A stretch of 38,350 bases of DNA from a virus, in IMG/VR virus record IMGVR_UViG_3300048597_000264, positions 1-38,350 of that record; one strand, written 5' to 3'. The position numbers and the translations under genes were made by a program. Of the stretch, positions 20,987 through 29,024 are shown piece by piece (within the stretch, counting starts at the first letter, position 1; each line of letters begins with the position of its first letter). The notes beneath the pieces are model-generated. The model did no database searches, was not told the DNA's origin, and saw nothing but the letters and a program-made list of their open reading frames with translations.

Positions 20987-23559
20987 GCGAAGCCACCCCT
21001 GACCCTGAGCTTCGCGTCGATCATCGCCAAGGTCGTCTCGACGTCGGGCTGCGTACCTGCCGGCGCGTTCACGGCGACGTTGTAGATCGAATCGCCGTGC
21101 GAGACGGCAGCGCCCGTAACCATGCCCGTGAGGTCCCGGAGGGTCGGACCTGACGAGCTCGCCGCGGCGCTCAGCAGGTCTGCGGGATTCGGGATGTCCG
21201 GCAGGTTGACTTTGAAGTTGATCGGAATCAGGCTCGAGACTGCGCTCTTGATTGCCTCCCACACGCCCCTGGCGGCGCTGACCAGCGCCCCCTTGGCGGC
21301 GGTGATCGCGCCCCGAACGGCGTTGAAGGCCGCACCCACGACACTCCTCAGGCCACTGAGCACACTCGATGCCGACTCCTTCACCGCGGTCCAGGTACTC
21401 CGGGCAATCTCGCGGATGGCGCCGCCCACCGCAGAGACGACGCCGCGGGCACCCTGCATGGAGTTGGAGATCGCCTGCCGGACTCCCGACCAGATGTCTC
21501 GGGTGAAGGCCCGAATGGTCGACCAGGCGGCACGGGCAGAGTCTCGAATCGCGCCAGAAACCGTGCGCACGACATCGCGAGCCGCTTGGATCGCATTCCG
21601 GATGCCGTCCCGAATCCCCTGCCAGATGCTTCGGGTGAATTCGCTAGTTGCTTTCCAGGCCGAGCGGGCGCGGTCACGAATCGCTCCGGTGACATTCTGG
21701 ACGATCTCTCGAGCAGCATGGAGCGTGTTCCTGACGGCGTCCCGAATCCCCTGCCAGATGGTGCGCGTGGCGTCACTCAGTCGCGTCCACCGGGACCGAG
21801 CGGTCTCGACGATCGAGCCGGTCACGTTGCTGACCGCCTTCGCGACTCCCGCGACGGCTGCCTTCACGAATGAGAAGGCCCCGGAGAAGGCTCCGCCGAT
21901 GGCACCGGCCACTCCGATCAGGATGCGGATCGACCCGACCAAGAGACCGGCCCCCGCTTTGATCTTTCCGAAGCCGACCACGAACCCGAGCAGGCTTCCG
22001 ATCGCCGCTCGCACACCTGACGGGATCTCGTCATTCAGCCAGCTCAGCACCACGTTGAGGACATCGAGCACCTGGTTGAAGCCGGCGATGATCGGCGTGA
22101 GGGCGGGTGCGAGAAACTGCCCGAGCTGGAGCAGTGCCAGCCCGATGTTCAAGATGAGCTTGCCGACTTCACTGGCGAGCGGCGCCGTGTCCGCGAAGAA
22201 CTGCTTCACCTTCTCGAGTCCATCGCTCGACCTGAGCCAGTCGGCCAGGTGGCGCGCGCCGTCGCCGAGATCTCGCACCATGCCATCGCCGAGCTGCGCA
22301 AAGGCAAGCACCGCGGCGCCGATCAGGTCGGCGATCCCGCCGAGTAGATCGAGCCAGGCGCCGAGGGAATCGACCATGCCGGCGATGACGCCGCGCAGCC
22401 CTCCGATATCTGAGGTGTAGGAAGCGACCGCTGCCAGCCCATCCGCCAAGGACTCCATACCGGAGATCAGGAAGGGCATTGCCGCGACGGCGATGTTCGC
22501 GAGGATCTTGGCCAATGAGCCGAAGCTCTGAGCGAAAAGAGGTGCCAGCTCGATGGCTGCTTCGCCCGCCTCACGCAGTAGCCGCTGAATCTCCATCGAT
22601 GCGAACGCCTCGCCGAGGATGCGCGCAGCGTTGCCCCCGGCCTGACCGAGCGCGGTGAACATCGGCTCGAGCCCCTGCACGACGGGCTTCAAACTCGCAA
22701 GCGCATCGGCCAGTCCGCGGAAGAGCGCGTCAGCTCCGTTCCGGGTCACCTTCAGGAACGCATCGGCGAATCCCGACGCCGCTTCTTTGAGCCCGTTCGC
22801 GGCGCTCCCGGCTTTTTCAGCAGTCGAGTTAAATCTCGACACAGCGCCAATCGCCAGGCCTACCACCGGGATCAACGTCGCCCCGAGCGCGGTGCCGATC
22901 GCGACGATGCCCCCCAGGGCACTGACGAGAGAGGCCCCCATAGCCACGATCGCTCCCGACAGGGCCACGAACAGAGGGATCAGGATCGGGAGAAGCCGCA
23001 CCAGCATCATCAGCTGGCCGCTCATCCCTCCAGCGCTCCCGCTGAAGCCGTCTGCGGACTTCGAGGCACCACCGACGGCAGCGCCAGCGCTGGCACTTTC
23101 GCCAGCGAGCTTGCCCATGGCACCCGACAACCCTAGGATCTTGCCGGTGACATCGCGCCGCACGTTGACGTCGATGTCTACGTCCTCGTTGTCTAGGTCC
23201 TCCATCTTCGCGTCGAGGACCTGGAGTTGGAGAAGCGCTTTCGCCACGTCGGCGTTCACCTGCGCATCGACGCTTTCTCCGTCGATCCGGTTCAGTGCGG
23301 CCTGGAGAACCTGGAGCTTGCCCCGGGCCTCGCGGGTGTCGATGTCGGTGTCGGCGGTCGCGGTCTCGCGCGCGAAGTCGGCGAGACTCCTCTCGATCGC
23401 CTTCAGCTTCCGCTTGACCTCCTTGTCCTCGAGGTCGAGCGTGGCTTCAGCCTCTTGCTTGTCGAACGCATTCAGCTCGACGGCAAGTTCGCCGAGATCC
23501 CTGCTGGCATCGTCCGTGTCACCACGGACGCGCAGGAGGATTTCATTGATGCTCGGCAT
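20983..23559 (-). CDS. Tape measure protein
   Basis: An 858-residue protein that sets tail length. An acidic coiled-coil N-terminus (1-150) leads to a hydrophobic region with several potential membrane helices (about 185-260), then helical repeats. From about 585 there are four repeats of some 44 residues, each with a Trp pair (such as TRSIWQGIRDGIRNAIQAAR, then GAIRDRARSAW); the DNA repeats with 132-bp period. Length predicts a tail of roughly 130 nm by the usual 1.5 Å per residue. ATG lies six bases after a late promoter hexamer and has no Shine-Dalgarno. Confidence 0.9.
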   Translation of the reverse strand: MPSINEILLRVRGDTDDASRDLGELAVELNAFDKQEAEATLDLEDKEVKRKLKAIERSLADFARETATADTDIDTREARGKLQVLQAALNRIDGESVDAQVNADVAKALLQLQVLDAKMEDLDNEDVDIDVNVRRDVTGKILGLSGAMGKLAGESASAGAAVGGASKSADGFSGSAGGMSGQLMMLVRLLPILIPLFVALSGAIVAMGASLVSALGGIVAIGTALGATLIPVVGLAIGAVSRFNSTAEKAGSAANGLKEAASGFADAFLKVTRNGADALFRGLADALASLKPVVQGLEPMFTALGQAGGNAARILGEAFASMEIQRLLREAGEAAIELAPLFAQSFGSLAKILANIAVAAMPFLISGMESLADGLAAVASYTSDIGGLRGVIAGMVDSLGAWLDLLGGIADLIGAAVLAFAQLGDGMVRDLGDGARHLADWLRSSDGLEKVKQFFADTAPLASEVGKLILNIGLALLQLGQFLAPALTPIIAGFNQVLDVLNVVLSWLNDEIPSGVRAAIGSLLGFVVGFGKIKAGAGLLVGSIRILIGVAGAIGGAFSGAFSFVKAAVAGVAKAVSNVTGSIVETARSRWTRLSDATRTIWQGIRDAVRNTLHAAREIVQNVTGAIRDRARSAWKATSEFTRSIWQGIRDGIRNAIQAARDVVRTVSGAIRDSARAAWSTIRAFTRDIWSGVRQAISNSMQGARGVVSAVGGAIREIARSTWTAVKESASSVLSGLRSVVGAAFNAVRGAITAAKGALVSAARGVWEAIKSAVSSLIPINFKVNLPDIPNPADLLSAAASSSGPTLRDLTGMVTGAAVSHGDSIYNVAVNAPAGTQPDVETTLAMIDAKLRVRGGFA

Positions 23560-23565
23560 AGTTCA

Positions 23566-23589
23566 AGCCTGCTGATTACGAGCCTTGAC
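23566..23589 (-). promoter_or_regulatory. Late promoter element, tape measure
   Basis: GTCAAGG (23589-23583), 11 bases, CAGGCT (23571-23566), six bases, ATG of the tape measure gene. It overlaps the end of the frameshifted chaperone. Confidence 0.7.
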
Positions 23590-24321
23590 CCTCCCGCGAA
23601 GACCACCACTTGACCCCGGGTGCGTCGAGGTCGACCGCTCCGTCACTTCGTCTCTCACTGATTTCGACCAGCTTCTTCGGATCGTTGACGGCCAACGCGA
23701 GCGTCATCGCAAGCGACTGGCGCTCTTCGTGCTGTCTTCTGGACCTGCACTCGATCCACGCCAGGAGGCGCGGGATCGTCAGACTGCCGTCAGCGTCTCG
23801 GTCGGAACTGACGACGGAATCGTCGAAGAACTCGGCTGGACCGATGTTCCATTCGGCAGCGGCGAGCTCGGCGAGTCGCTCGAGGCCTTCTTCTGGACCG
23901 CCTGCGTCTGCCAGATCCGAATCTGGCGTTTCACCGTGTTCTCGTCGATGAATTTTCCCAGCAGTCGCACCAGCCGATCCCCACCGTTGATCGTGAAGAC
24001 GGCGTTCATCATCGCCTCGATCTCAGTGGTGAGCGGCGAGCCGTCGCGCTCGGCCTCGTAAGGCTGCTCTTCCCAGTCGGGGTCGTCCCGATGGTCGAAG
24101 TCTTCCTTCGACATGTAGCCGCCGAGCTCCCACTCCGGCGCGAGATCCGGAACGAACACCCTCAGGCCCTCGTAGAGCTGAGTGCCGACACTGTCGGGCG
24201 ACTCTCCCCCAGCGGCGTCCTGGACCAGTGAGAGCGCCGAGCCCAGTTTCCTGCGAATTCGGCCAACTCGCTGGGGCTGGACGTCGTAGGTCTTTTTGCC
24301 GAACTGGACCTCGAGGCCCAT
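23576..24321 (-). CDS. Tail assembly chaperone, frameshifted long form (GT-type)
   Basis: A programmed -1 shift at GGGAAAA (23959-23953, zero frame GGA-AAA) joins 24321-23953 to 23953-23576. The new frame is open from the slip site to TAA at 23576 and encodes a protein-like sequence of about 125 residues (GLERLAELAAAEWNIGPAEF, WIECRSRRQHEERQSLAMTL), giving a product near 248 residues. This G/GT arrangement is the norm in long-tailed phages. The long frame has a second half rich in charged helix, as GT proteins usually do. Confidence 0.8.
23779..24321 (-). CDS. Tail assembly chaperone, short form (G-type)
   Basis: A 180-residue protein with the actinophage chaperone pattern: MGLEVQFGKKTYDVQP, then a long helical region, and LLGKFIDENTVKRQI near the slippery site, followed by a Ser/Pro/Thr-rich tail without shift. 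The ATG at 24321 overlaps the major tail stop (TAATG). It would bind the tape measure before tube polymerisation. The natural product past 23953 is a mixture, see the frameshift form. Confidence 0.8.
   Translation of the reverse strand: MGLEVQFGKKTYDVQPQRVGRIRRKLGSALSLVQDAAGGESPDSVGTQLYEGLRVFVPDLAPEWELGGYMSKEDFDHRDDPDWEEQPYEAERDGSPLTTEIEAMMNAVFTINGGDRLVRLLGKFIDENTVKRQIRIWQTQAVQKKASSDSPSSPLPNGTSVQPSSSTIPSSVPTETLTAV
23953..23959 (-). other. -1 ribosomal slippery site GGGAAAA
   Basis: Canonical X-XXY-YYZ heptamer, correctly phased as G-GGA-AAA within the chaperone frame. Slip gives GGG-AAA in the -1 frame, which stays open for 126 codons. Confidence 0.8.
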
Positions 24322-24980
24322 TACGCGATCGTGCCTGCGGCTTCGAGGAACCATGCGCCGTGAGCCTCGTCTGCGTCTTCGCCCGGCTCGGGGAACGCCT
24401 TGAAGGAGACATCGGCACTTGCCAGCTGGCCCTTTCCGAAGGAGAGAGAAGCCTCGTCGGCGGTCAACGAAACGCGATAGAGGGCCCGAGCAACCAGTCG
24501 TCCTCGAGTCCCTCCGGACTCAGTCACCAGGCCTGCCTTCTTCGGTCGCTGACCAATCAGGATTACGCGGTACTCGGTGGCCTCGCTGAATGATCCGAAC
24601 TTGATCACCTTCTGAGCCGAGACTCCGGCGGCCGCGGCGATGTCGCCGATGGCGGTCGCGTTCTCGAAGATCAGAAGGTTCTCAGGCGAGATTCCGGCCA
24701 ACGGCAGGCTGATGCCTCGCGAGACGTCGGTCACGTCTTCGATCACGTTGCCCTGTCGCTGTTCGATGCTGAGTCCTTGGGACTCGATGCCTCGTGAGGT
24801 CGTGGTCGGCCCGGTCGTAGCGCCGAGGTCGAACCAGTCGCCCTGAACGGTGTAGGGCTCCTCCATGAGGATCACATCTTCGATGCCCGTCGGGATGCTC
24901 TCGGTGATCGGAGCGGCCAGCACACGCACTGCGCCGGAGACGAGATCTGTGATGTCAGCGCCAGCTTCAATGATGTCCAT
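24321..24980 (-). CDS. Major tail tube protein
   Basis: A 219-residue beta-rich protein (GAVRVLAAPITESIPTGIED, YTVQGDWFDLGATTGPTTT) between the tail completion genes and the tail chaperone, the fixed place of the tube subunit in siphoviruses. The fold and length suit this role. Its ATG lies six bases after a late promoter hexamer, with no Shine-Dalgarno, so high expression should come from a leaderless mRNA. Confidence 0.8.
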   Translation of the reverse strand: MDIIEAGADITDLVSGAVRVLAAPITESIPTGIEDVILMEEPYTVQGDWFDLGATTGPTTTSRGIESQGLSIEQRQGNVIEDVTDVSRGISLPLAGISPENLLIFENATAIGDIAAAAGVSAQKVIKFGSFSEATEYRVILIGQRPKKAGLVTESGGTRGRLVARALYRVSLTADEASLSFGKGQLASADVSFKAFPEPGEDADEAHGAWFLEAAGTIA

Positions 24981-24986
24981 AGTTCA

Positions 24987-25010
24987 AACCTACGCAGTCA
25001 GTTCGTTGAC
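24987..25010 (-). promoter_or_regulatory. Late promoter element, major tail protein
   Basis: GTCAACG (25010-25004), 11 bases, TAGGTT (24992-24987), six bases, ATG. A clean copy of the motif, overlapping the end of the small acidic gene. Confidence 0.75.
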
Positions 25011-25261
25011 CCAATGGGCTCGATTTCGTGTTCGTCGTCGTCTCCGCACTCCGGCAACTCGCCGGCGTTCTCGCCGCTGGAGTCGGCGTCGTCGAGCGAT
25101 GTCGAACCAGGGATCTCGAAGTCGTGGCCCTCGACCTCGGAAAGGGAGTCCGCAGCGTCTTCGGGGAGCTCGACCGCAGCTCCAGCGGGGAGCTTCACCT
25201 TCTCCGCACCAACCCGAACGAGAAAGTAGCCCGAAGGGCCTCGGTAAGTGACCGTCTTCAC
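24998..25261 (-). CDS. Small protein with basic head and acidic tail
   Basis: An 87-residue protein. Residues 1-35 look like a small beta domain (TVTYRGPSGYFLVRVGAEKV), and the rest is very acidic (DDADSSGENAGELPE). Place before the tail tube gene suggests a tail-tube accessory or head-tail protein. GTG start seven bases after a late promoter hexamer. No family recognised. Confidence 0.55.
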   Translation of the reverse strand: MKTVTYRGPSGYFLVRVGAEKVKLPAGAAVELPEDAADSLSEVEGHDFEIPGSTSLDDADSSGENAGELPECGDDDEHEIEPIGSTN

Positions 25262-25268
25262 GTCTTCG

Positions 25269-25292
25269 ACGCTACCGATCCACCCTCTTGAC
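25269..25292 (-). promoter_or_regulatory. Late promoter element, small acidic gene
   Basis: GTCAAGA (25292-25286), 11 bases, TAGCGT (25274-25269), seven bases, GTG. Confidence 0.65.
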
Positions 25293-25748
25293 TCATTCGG
25301 GCTGCGGGGCCAGCTCAGCGACGGTCATGTTGATGAACAGCTCGCGACCACGGGTCCCGTCCTGGTACTCGACGAACGGCGTCGAGTAGTCGAATTGGAT
25401 TTGAGGAGAGGCCATCTCGACGCGACCACCCAGGGTGGCGTCTTCTACGATCGCCTGCTCGAGCAGCTCGCCGAACTCCTGGAGTTGACCGTGCGCCGCC
25501 TCGCCGTCGCCGTCGGCCTGGACCATGATCGAGACCTCGAGGGTGAAGACCCGCATCCACGACTGATCGAGCTGAGCGAACGGAAACTCCGGGTGGTCGG
25601 GTCCGAGGCGCTTGCCGGTGACGAAGGCGACGACATCGGGCAGGGCACCGAGCTTCGAAGAAACCGGGTAGGCGTAGCCCGTCTCGATTCCGGGGCAAGT
25701 CGCTTGAACCCAGGCACTGACCGCTTCTCCGACCTCCTGTTCGTTCAC
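25293..25748 (-). CDS. Tail terminator/completion protein
   Basis: A 151-residue protein with the pattern of a tail terminator: an N-terminal helix (EAVSAWVQATCPGIE), strands with RVFTLEVSIMVQADGD, and a C-terminal strand with GRELFINMTVAEL. It lies between the HK97 gp10-like gene and the tail tube, the usual slot. It caps the tail tube for joining to the head. It overlaps the gp10-like gene by four bases. Confidence 0.7.
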   Translation of the reverse strand: MNEQEVGEAVSAWVQATCPGIETGYAYPVSSKLGALPDVVAFVTGKRLGPDHPEFPFAQLDQSWMRVFTLEVSIMVQADGDGEAAHGQLQEFGELLEQAIVEDATLGGRVEMASPQIQFDYSTPFVEYQDGTRGRELFINMTVAELAPQPE

Positions 25749-26212
25749 AGACTCGCCGCGATCTGTCGACCGACGCGATCAGACGACTGACTTGCCGCCG
25801 TCTGGACCGCCGGCATTCCTGATTCGACCCAGTCTCGCGAGGGGTGGTAGCCGCGCACTCGCTTCGCAAAGATCGTCTTTCCACCAATCTGGAATCGGAG
25901 TGCTTGTGCCCTCCGCGGATAGATGAAGGTCGTGCGGTGACCGAACCTGGTGACCCCGGTGTAGGAGTAGCCCGCCTCCGATTTCACATCGGAGACCAGC
26001 ATGAAGCCGCCGCCGATGATCTCGGGGTGGATCTCCGCCGCCAGGCGTCCGGTTGCTACCGGCGCCACCGAAGCCATGATTCTGGTCGTCCTGCCGGCAA
26101 GGCGGTCGAGTTCCTCCCGCATCCTCGGCCTCATCTGGCGCGACCCGCGCAGCATCCGGTTGCCGATACGGCCAGCACCCAGCACTTCGGCCCTGAAAGT
26201 CGCCTTAGCCAC
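25745..26212 (-). CDS. HK97 gp10-like tail completion protein
   Basis: A 155-residue protein with the HK97 gp10 / neck pattern: a basic helical start (GSRQMRPRMREELDRLAGR), ASVAPVATGRLAAEI, and an AQALRFQIGGKTIFAKRVRGYHP stretch. GTG start at 26212 overlaps the stop of the head-closure gene; the open frame upstream belongs to another reading. It should act at the head-tail joint. Confidence 0.75.
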   Translation of the reverse strand: MAKATFRAEVLGAGRIGNRMLRGSRQMRPRMREELDRLAGRTTRIMASVAPVATGRLAAEIHPEIIGGGFMLVSDVKSEAGYSYTGVTRFGHRTTFIYPRRAQALRFQIGGKTIFAKRVRGYHPSRDWVESGMPAVQTAASQSSDRVGRQIAASL

Positions 26213-26486
26213 CGCGCACCTCGAGAAGGCGGAGCTCCACGTGAGGGATGAACTCGTTTTGGAAGGCCTCGACGACCTTGTAGGTGACGCTCCCGACCAC
26301 AAGCCGGCGGTTGGTCTGGCGGATCAGGTGCGGCGCGGAGTCGGAGTGCGCCTCCCCCGTCCAGTCGTAGGCTACGCCGCGCGCTATGGCTGAAGCTCCG
26401 CCGAGTTCGAGGTGAACCGGTACATCCTCGACCAGCGTTGAGCCGCTCTGATCCTGAATCTCTGCCAGCTGGTCGAAGGGCAACAT
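26205..26486 (-). CDS. Head-closure (stopper)-like protein
   Basis: A 93-residue small beta-rich protein (VPVHLELGG, NRRLVVGSVTYKVVEAF, PHVELRLLEVRGG). It lies between the adaptor and the gp10-like protein, where head-closure proteins are usually encoded. Assignment rests mainly on order and size. Confidence 0.6.
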   Translation of the reverse strand: MLPFDQLAEIQDQSGSTLVEDVPVHLELGGASAIARGVAYDWTGEAHSDSAPHLIRQTNRRLVVGSVTYKVVEAFQNEFIPHVELRLLEVRGG

Positions 26487-27172
26487 CAGACCGAAGCTCC
26501 GCCGACGTGTGCGAAGACGAGATCCTTGAGGAGCCGCTGCGCGCGCACAGACAGATCCACCTCCATCGCTCCAAGATTGATCGACAGTCGACCCTGCGAA
26601 ACGCTGGTGAGGCCCAGGGCCCGGGCCGACCGAACCGTCTCGGCCAGGTGGTTGGCACCGGCTAGCGCCTTGTCTTCCATGTCATATCGAATCGCCGTCG
26701 TGACGGCCGAGAGCTCAGCGGCGTACTCAGCGTTGGTCCAACCCCAGACGCCGGTGACGACGATGTTGTCTACGCCCGCGGGAAAGACAGGATTTCGACC
26801 GCCTTGGACGTCGGCCATGGCGCGGTCAGTCCATGTGGTGCCGATCGACGTCGCACCGACCGACAGACGAGAGCGATCGTCGTTGATCGAAACGTCCGAC
26901 GCCTCGATCCCGTACCCGGAGTCCGCCCCCGTCACCGAGAAGGAAACGAGCTCGGCCAAGCGTTCGGGAAGGTACAAGGTGTCAGATCCGGAGCCGTCGA
27001 GCCTCTTCGCGACAGGCGCGTTCGTCGTTCCGGCTGCCGTGAAGCTCTGGCGGCAGTAGTTCTCGACTGCGGTAATCGACGCTGCTCTGAGCGCGTCCTG
27101 TTGGGTGCTAGTCAGCTCCGAGAGCGCTGTGACGATCGATGCGTCAACGAGGTCTGAGGTCGAGGGATACAT
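26486..27172 (-). CDS. Head-tail connector/adaptor protein
   Basis: A 228-residue protein with a helical N-terminus typical of phage gp6-like adaptors (LTSTQQDALRAASITAVENYCRQSF), a beta middle (TLYLPERLAELVSFSV) and a closing helical part. It docks under the portal. The ATG is nine bases after a late promoter hexamer and lacks a good Shine-Dalgarno. Confidence 0.7.
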   Translation of the reverse strand: MYPSTSDLVDASIVTALSELTSTQQDALRAASITAVENYCRQSFTAAGTTNAPVAKRLDGSGSDTLYLPERLAELVSFSVTGADSGYGIEASDVSINDDRSRLSVGATSIGTTWTDRAMADVQGGRNPVFPAGVDNIVVTGVWGWTNAEYAAELSAVTTAIRYDMEDKALAGANHLAETVRSARALGLTSVSQGRLSINLGAMEVDLSVRAQRLLKDLVFAHVGGASV

Positions 27173-27181
27173 CTACTTCTC

Positions 27182-27205
27182 ACGGTAGATGGACGGCCCG
27201 TTGAC
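27182..27205 (-). promoter_or_regulatory. Late promoter element, connector genes
   Basis: GTCAACG (27205-27199), 11 bases, TACCGT (27187-27182), nine bases, ATG. Confidence 0.7.
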
Positions 27206-27242
27206 CCAACGACGCGGGGCTCGCGATAAGTGCCGGGCCGAC

Positions 27243-27728
27243 TTATGCGGGCGCTGACCCGGAAGTCGGCGTTGCGATAGTGACGCCGGGTGAGGTTCCG
27301 CCCGTGAGGCCGGCTGCGCTCGCGGTCATGGAGGCCACGTTCGCATCGGACAGATCGCCCTTGAAGGTGACGGTGTACGGACCACCGGCTGAGCCGGTCA
27401 CCTTCACGTCGCCTTCCCCGATGTTGGAAAGCGCCTCCAACCGAGCCTTCACGGTGGCGGCTGAAGCGTTGTGCGCGATCGCCGCCGTCGTCTGGCCAGC
27501 GAAGGTCAGCGTGAAGCTGCCGCCGCTGGGACCACCCGTGATCGTGACGCTCTGAACCTCGTTGGTGCCCGCGCCTTGGATCTCGCCGTCGACGTAGGCC
27601 TCGGCCTTCGGGTGCGGATCGGCACCGGTTCCATCCTTGTTCCGACCGGGCTCGGCGGCGGCCGCTACAGGCCACCCCGAGTCCTCGCCGGTCAGATGGA
27701 TCCCAGACCTGTTGTCGGTCTCCGACAT
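27243..27728 (-). CDS. Capsid decoration-like protein
   Basis: A 161-residue Gly/Thr/Ser-rich protein. After a short head (SETDNRSGIHLTGEDSG) the body has one beta domain with EVQSVTITGGPSGGSFTLTF, GQTTAAIAHNASAATVKARLEAL and GGPYTVTFKGDLSDANVASM. Similar domains occur in capsid proteins of actinophages, here as a separate gene next to the major capsid. A decorating or stabilising role is likely. Start four bases after the capsid stop. Confidence 0.6.
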   Translation of the reverse strand: MSETDNRSGIHLTGEDSGWPVAAAAEPGRNKDGTGADPHPKAEAYVDGEIQGAGTNEVQSVTITGGPSGGSFTLTFAGQTTAAIAHNASAATVKARLEALSNIGEGDVKVTGSAGGPYTVTFKGDLSDANVASMTASAAGLTGGTSPGVTIATPTSGSAPA

Positions 27729-27732
27729 CAGG

Positions 27733-28689
27733 TCAGATGGTCAGGTCGTAGGCGTCGACGACGGCCTCGTCCTCGAGGATGATGAAGTCGCGCTTGAGGA
27801 AGTAGACGTGACCTTCCTTGTCGCGGGTCGCCAGCTCCCAGTCAGTCTCCGGCGTGACCTTGTACTTGCGCACGTCCCAGGTGACGACGCGAGCGAAGTT
27901 CTGCGGGTCGGCCAGGATGATCCGGTTGTCCGGGAAGAACGGGATGCCCGGCCGGGCACCGTCGCCCTGACCGTTGAACCACGGAATTCCGTACGGACCG
28001 AAGCCCTTGCCCATGAGCGCGCCGTCTCCGGCCGCAGTCTCGCGCTCCGACAGGTACTCCGTCCAAGCGAAGGCCACGGTCGGCGAGGCCAGCCAGCTGA
28101 GCCCAGGCTGCGCCAGGTACTTGTCGGGCATCGCGTCGATCATGGCCTTGAAGACTTCCTTGCCGAACGCGCCCGAGTTGATGGAATCGGTATCCACCCT
28201 CTGTCCCGAAGGAAGCGCGGCGGCGAGCTTCAGCAGGCCATCGTCGATCTTCACGAACGCGTCGCCCGACGCGGTGTCGCCGTTGATGTCGAGATCGTCG
28301 AGATCGAGACCGAGCTGCTTCTGCATGGCCTTGATGACCTTGGCCTTCGCCGACTCGCCCTCGATGTTCTCGTGGGCCCAGTCGTTGGTGATCTCGAACG
28401 GCAGCCAAACCTTCTTGGCCTCGTACGTGACATCGTCGGTGGCAGCGCCGGCACGGTAGCCGTCGTCGCTGTTCTCGGCCTTGCCGCGAAGCAGGCGAGA
28501 GCCGACTCCGAGCTTCGAGATCTCACCCTCGGGCGCGCGCTTGCGGATGGTCTGGATCTTCGAACCGAAGACCGACATGTCGGTCGCCTCTTCGATGAAG
28601 GCCTTGGACTGCTCGGGCGTCAGGAGTCCTCCGACCGACGTGTCGATCGTGGCCTTCTGGAGTTCGGCCAGTGCGGCGCGGCGGTTCAT
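27733..28689 (-). CDS. Major capsid protein, HK97 fold
   Basis: A 318-residue protein. Pattern of a phage HK97-type capsid: N-terminal TVGG-like LLTPEQSKAF, a long spine helix with the LGLDLDDLDING segment, loops with GIPWFNGQG and PDNRIILADPQN, then DFIILEDEAVVDAYD. It lies directly after the protease/scaffold gene. The ATG overlaps the preceding stop, and no promoter copy lies in between; the internal promoter at 29035-29058 could drive scaffold and capsid together. Confidence 0.9.
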   Translation of the reverse strand: MNRRAALAELQKATIDTSVGGLLTPEQSKAFIEEATDMSVFGSKIQTIRKRAPEGEISKLGVGSRLLRGKAENSDDGYRAGAATDDVTYEAKKVWLPFEITNDWAHENIEGESAKAKVIKAMQKQLGLDLDDLDINGDTASGDAFVKIDDGLLKLAAALPSGQRVDTDSINSGAFGKEVFKAMIDAMPDKYLAQPGLSWLASPTVAFAWTEYLSERETAAGDGALMGKGFGPYGIPWFNGQGDGARPGIPFFPDNRIILADPQNFARVVTWDVRKYKVTPETDWELATRDKEGHVYFLKRDFIILEDEAVVDAYDLTI

Positions 28690-29024
28690 CAGATCATCTC
28701 CATGAGTGCGGGGTTGATGCCCTCGGCCTCGGCGGCTGCCTTGGCCAGCTGCTTGCGCTCGGATGCGCTCGCGGCGGGGTCCGGGTCGTCGCTCTGCGCG
28801 GAGTCACCCGCGGCGAGCTTCTCGATGCTGGCCTCGATGGCGTCGACGCGACTGGCGAGCTCTTCGCCGTCCTCGATTTCCTTGAGGTCTGACACGGCCT
28901 TGGAGATCGACTCCATGGTCGGCTCTGATTCTTCGACGGAGATACCGAGGGACTTCGCGAAGTCCGCCGCGACGCCCTTCTTGATCTCGTCGACCAGTTC
29001 TGTGCGTTCCTCTGGAGTAAGCAT
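28689..29024 (-). CDS. Nested scaffold protein within the protease gene
   Basis: In-frame ATG at 29024 would give the last 111 residues of the protease gene as a separate, acidic helical protein (LTPEERTELVDEIKKGV, SISKAVSDLKEIEDGEEL), the kind of sequence that acts as an internal scaffold, as Nu3 in lambda lies within C. A complete late promoter copy (29035-29058) lies inside the protease coding sequence just upstream, making expression as an own product plausible. This start has not been observed; it is inferred from the promoter motif. Confidence 0.55.
   Translation of the reverse strand: MLTPEERTELVDEIKKGVAADFAKSLGISVEESEPTMESISKAVSDLKEIEDGEELASRVDAIEASIEKLAAGDSAQSDDPDPAASASERKQLAKAAAEAEGINPALMEMI

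Noticed and set aside
21122-22420. Plus-strand 432-codon frame
   Set aside because: Antisense to the tape measure; reflects its repeats.
23608-23616. Second GTCAAG near the tape measure start
   Set aside because: No -10-like hexamer at 11 bases and no start codon behind it.
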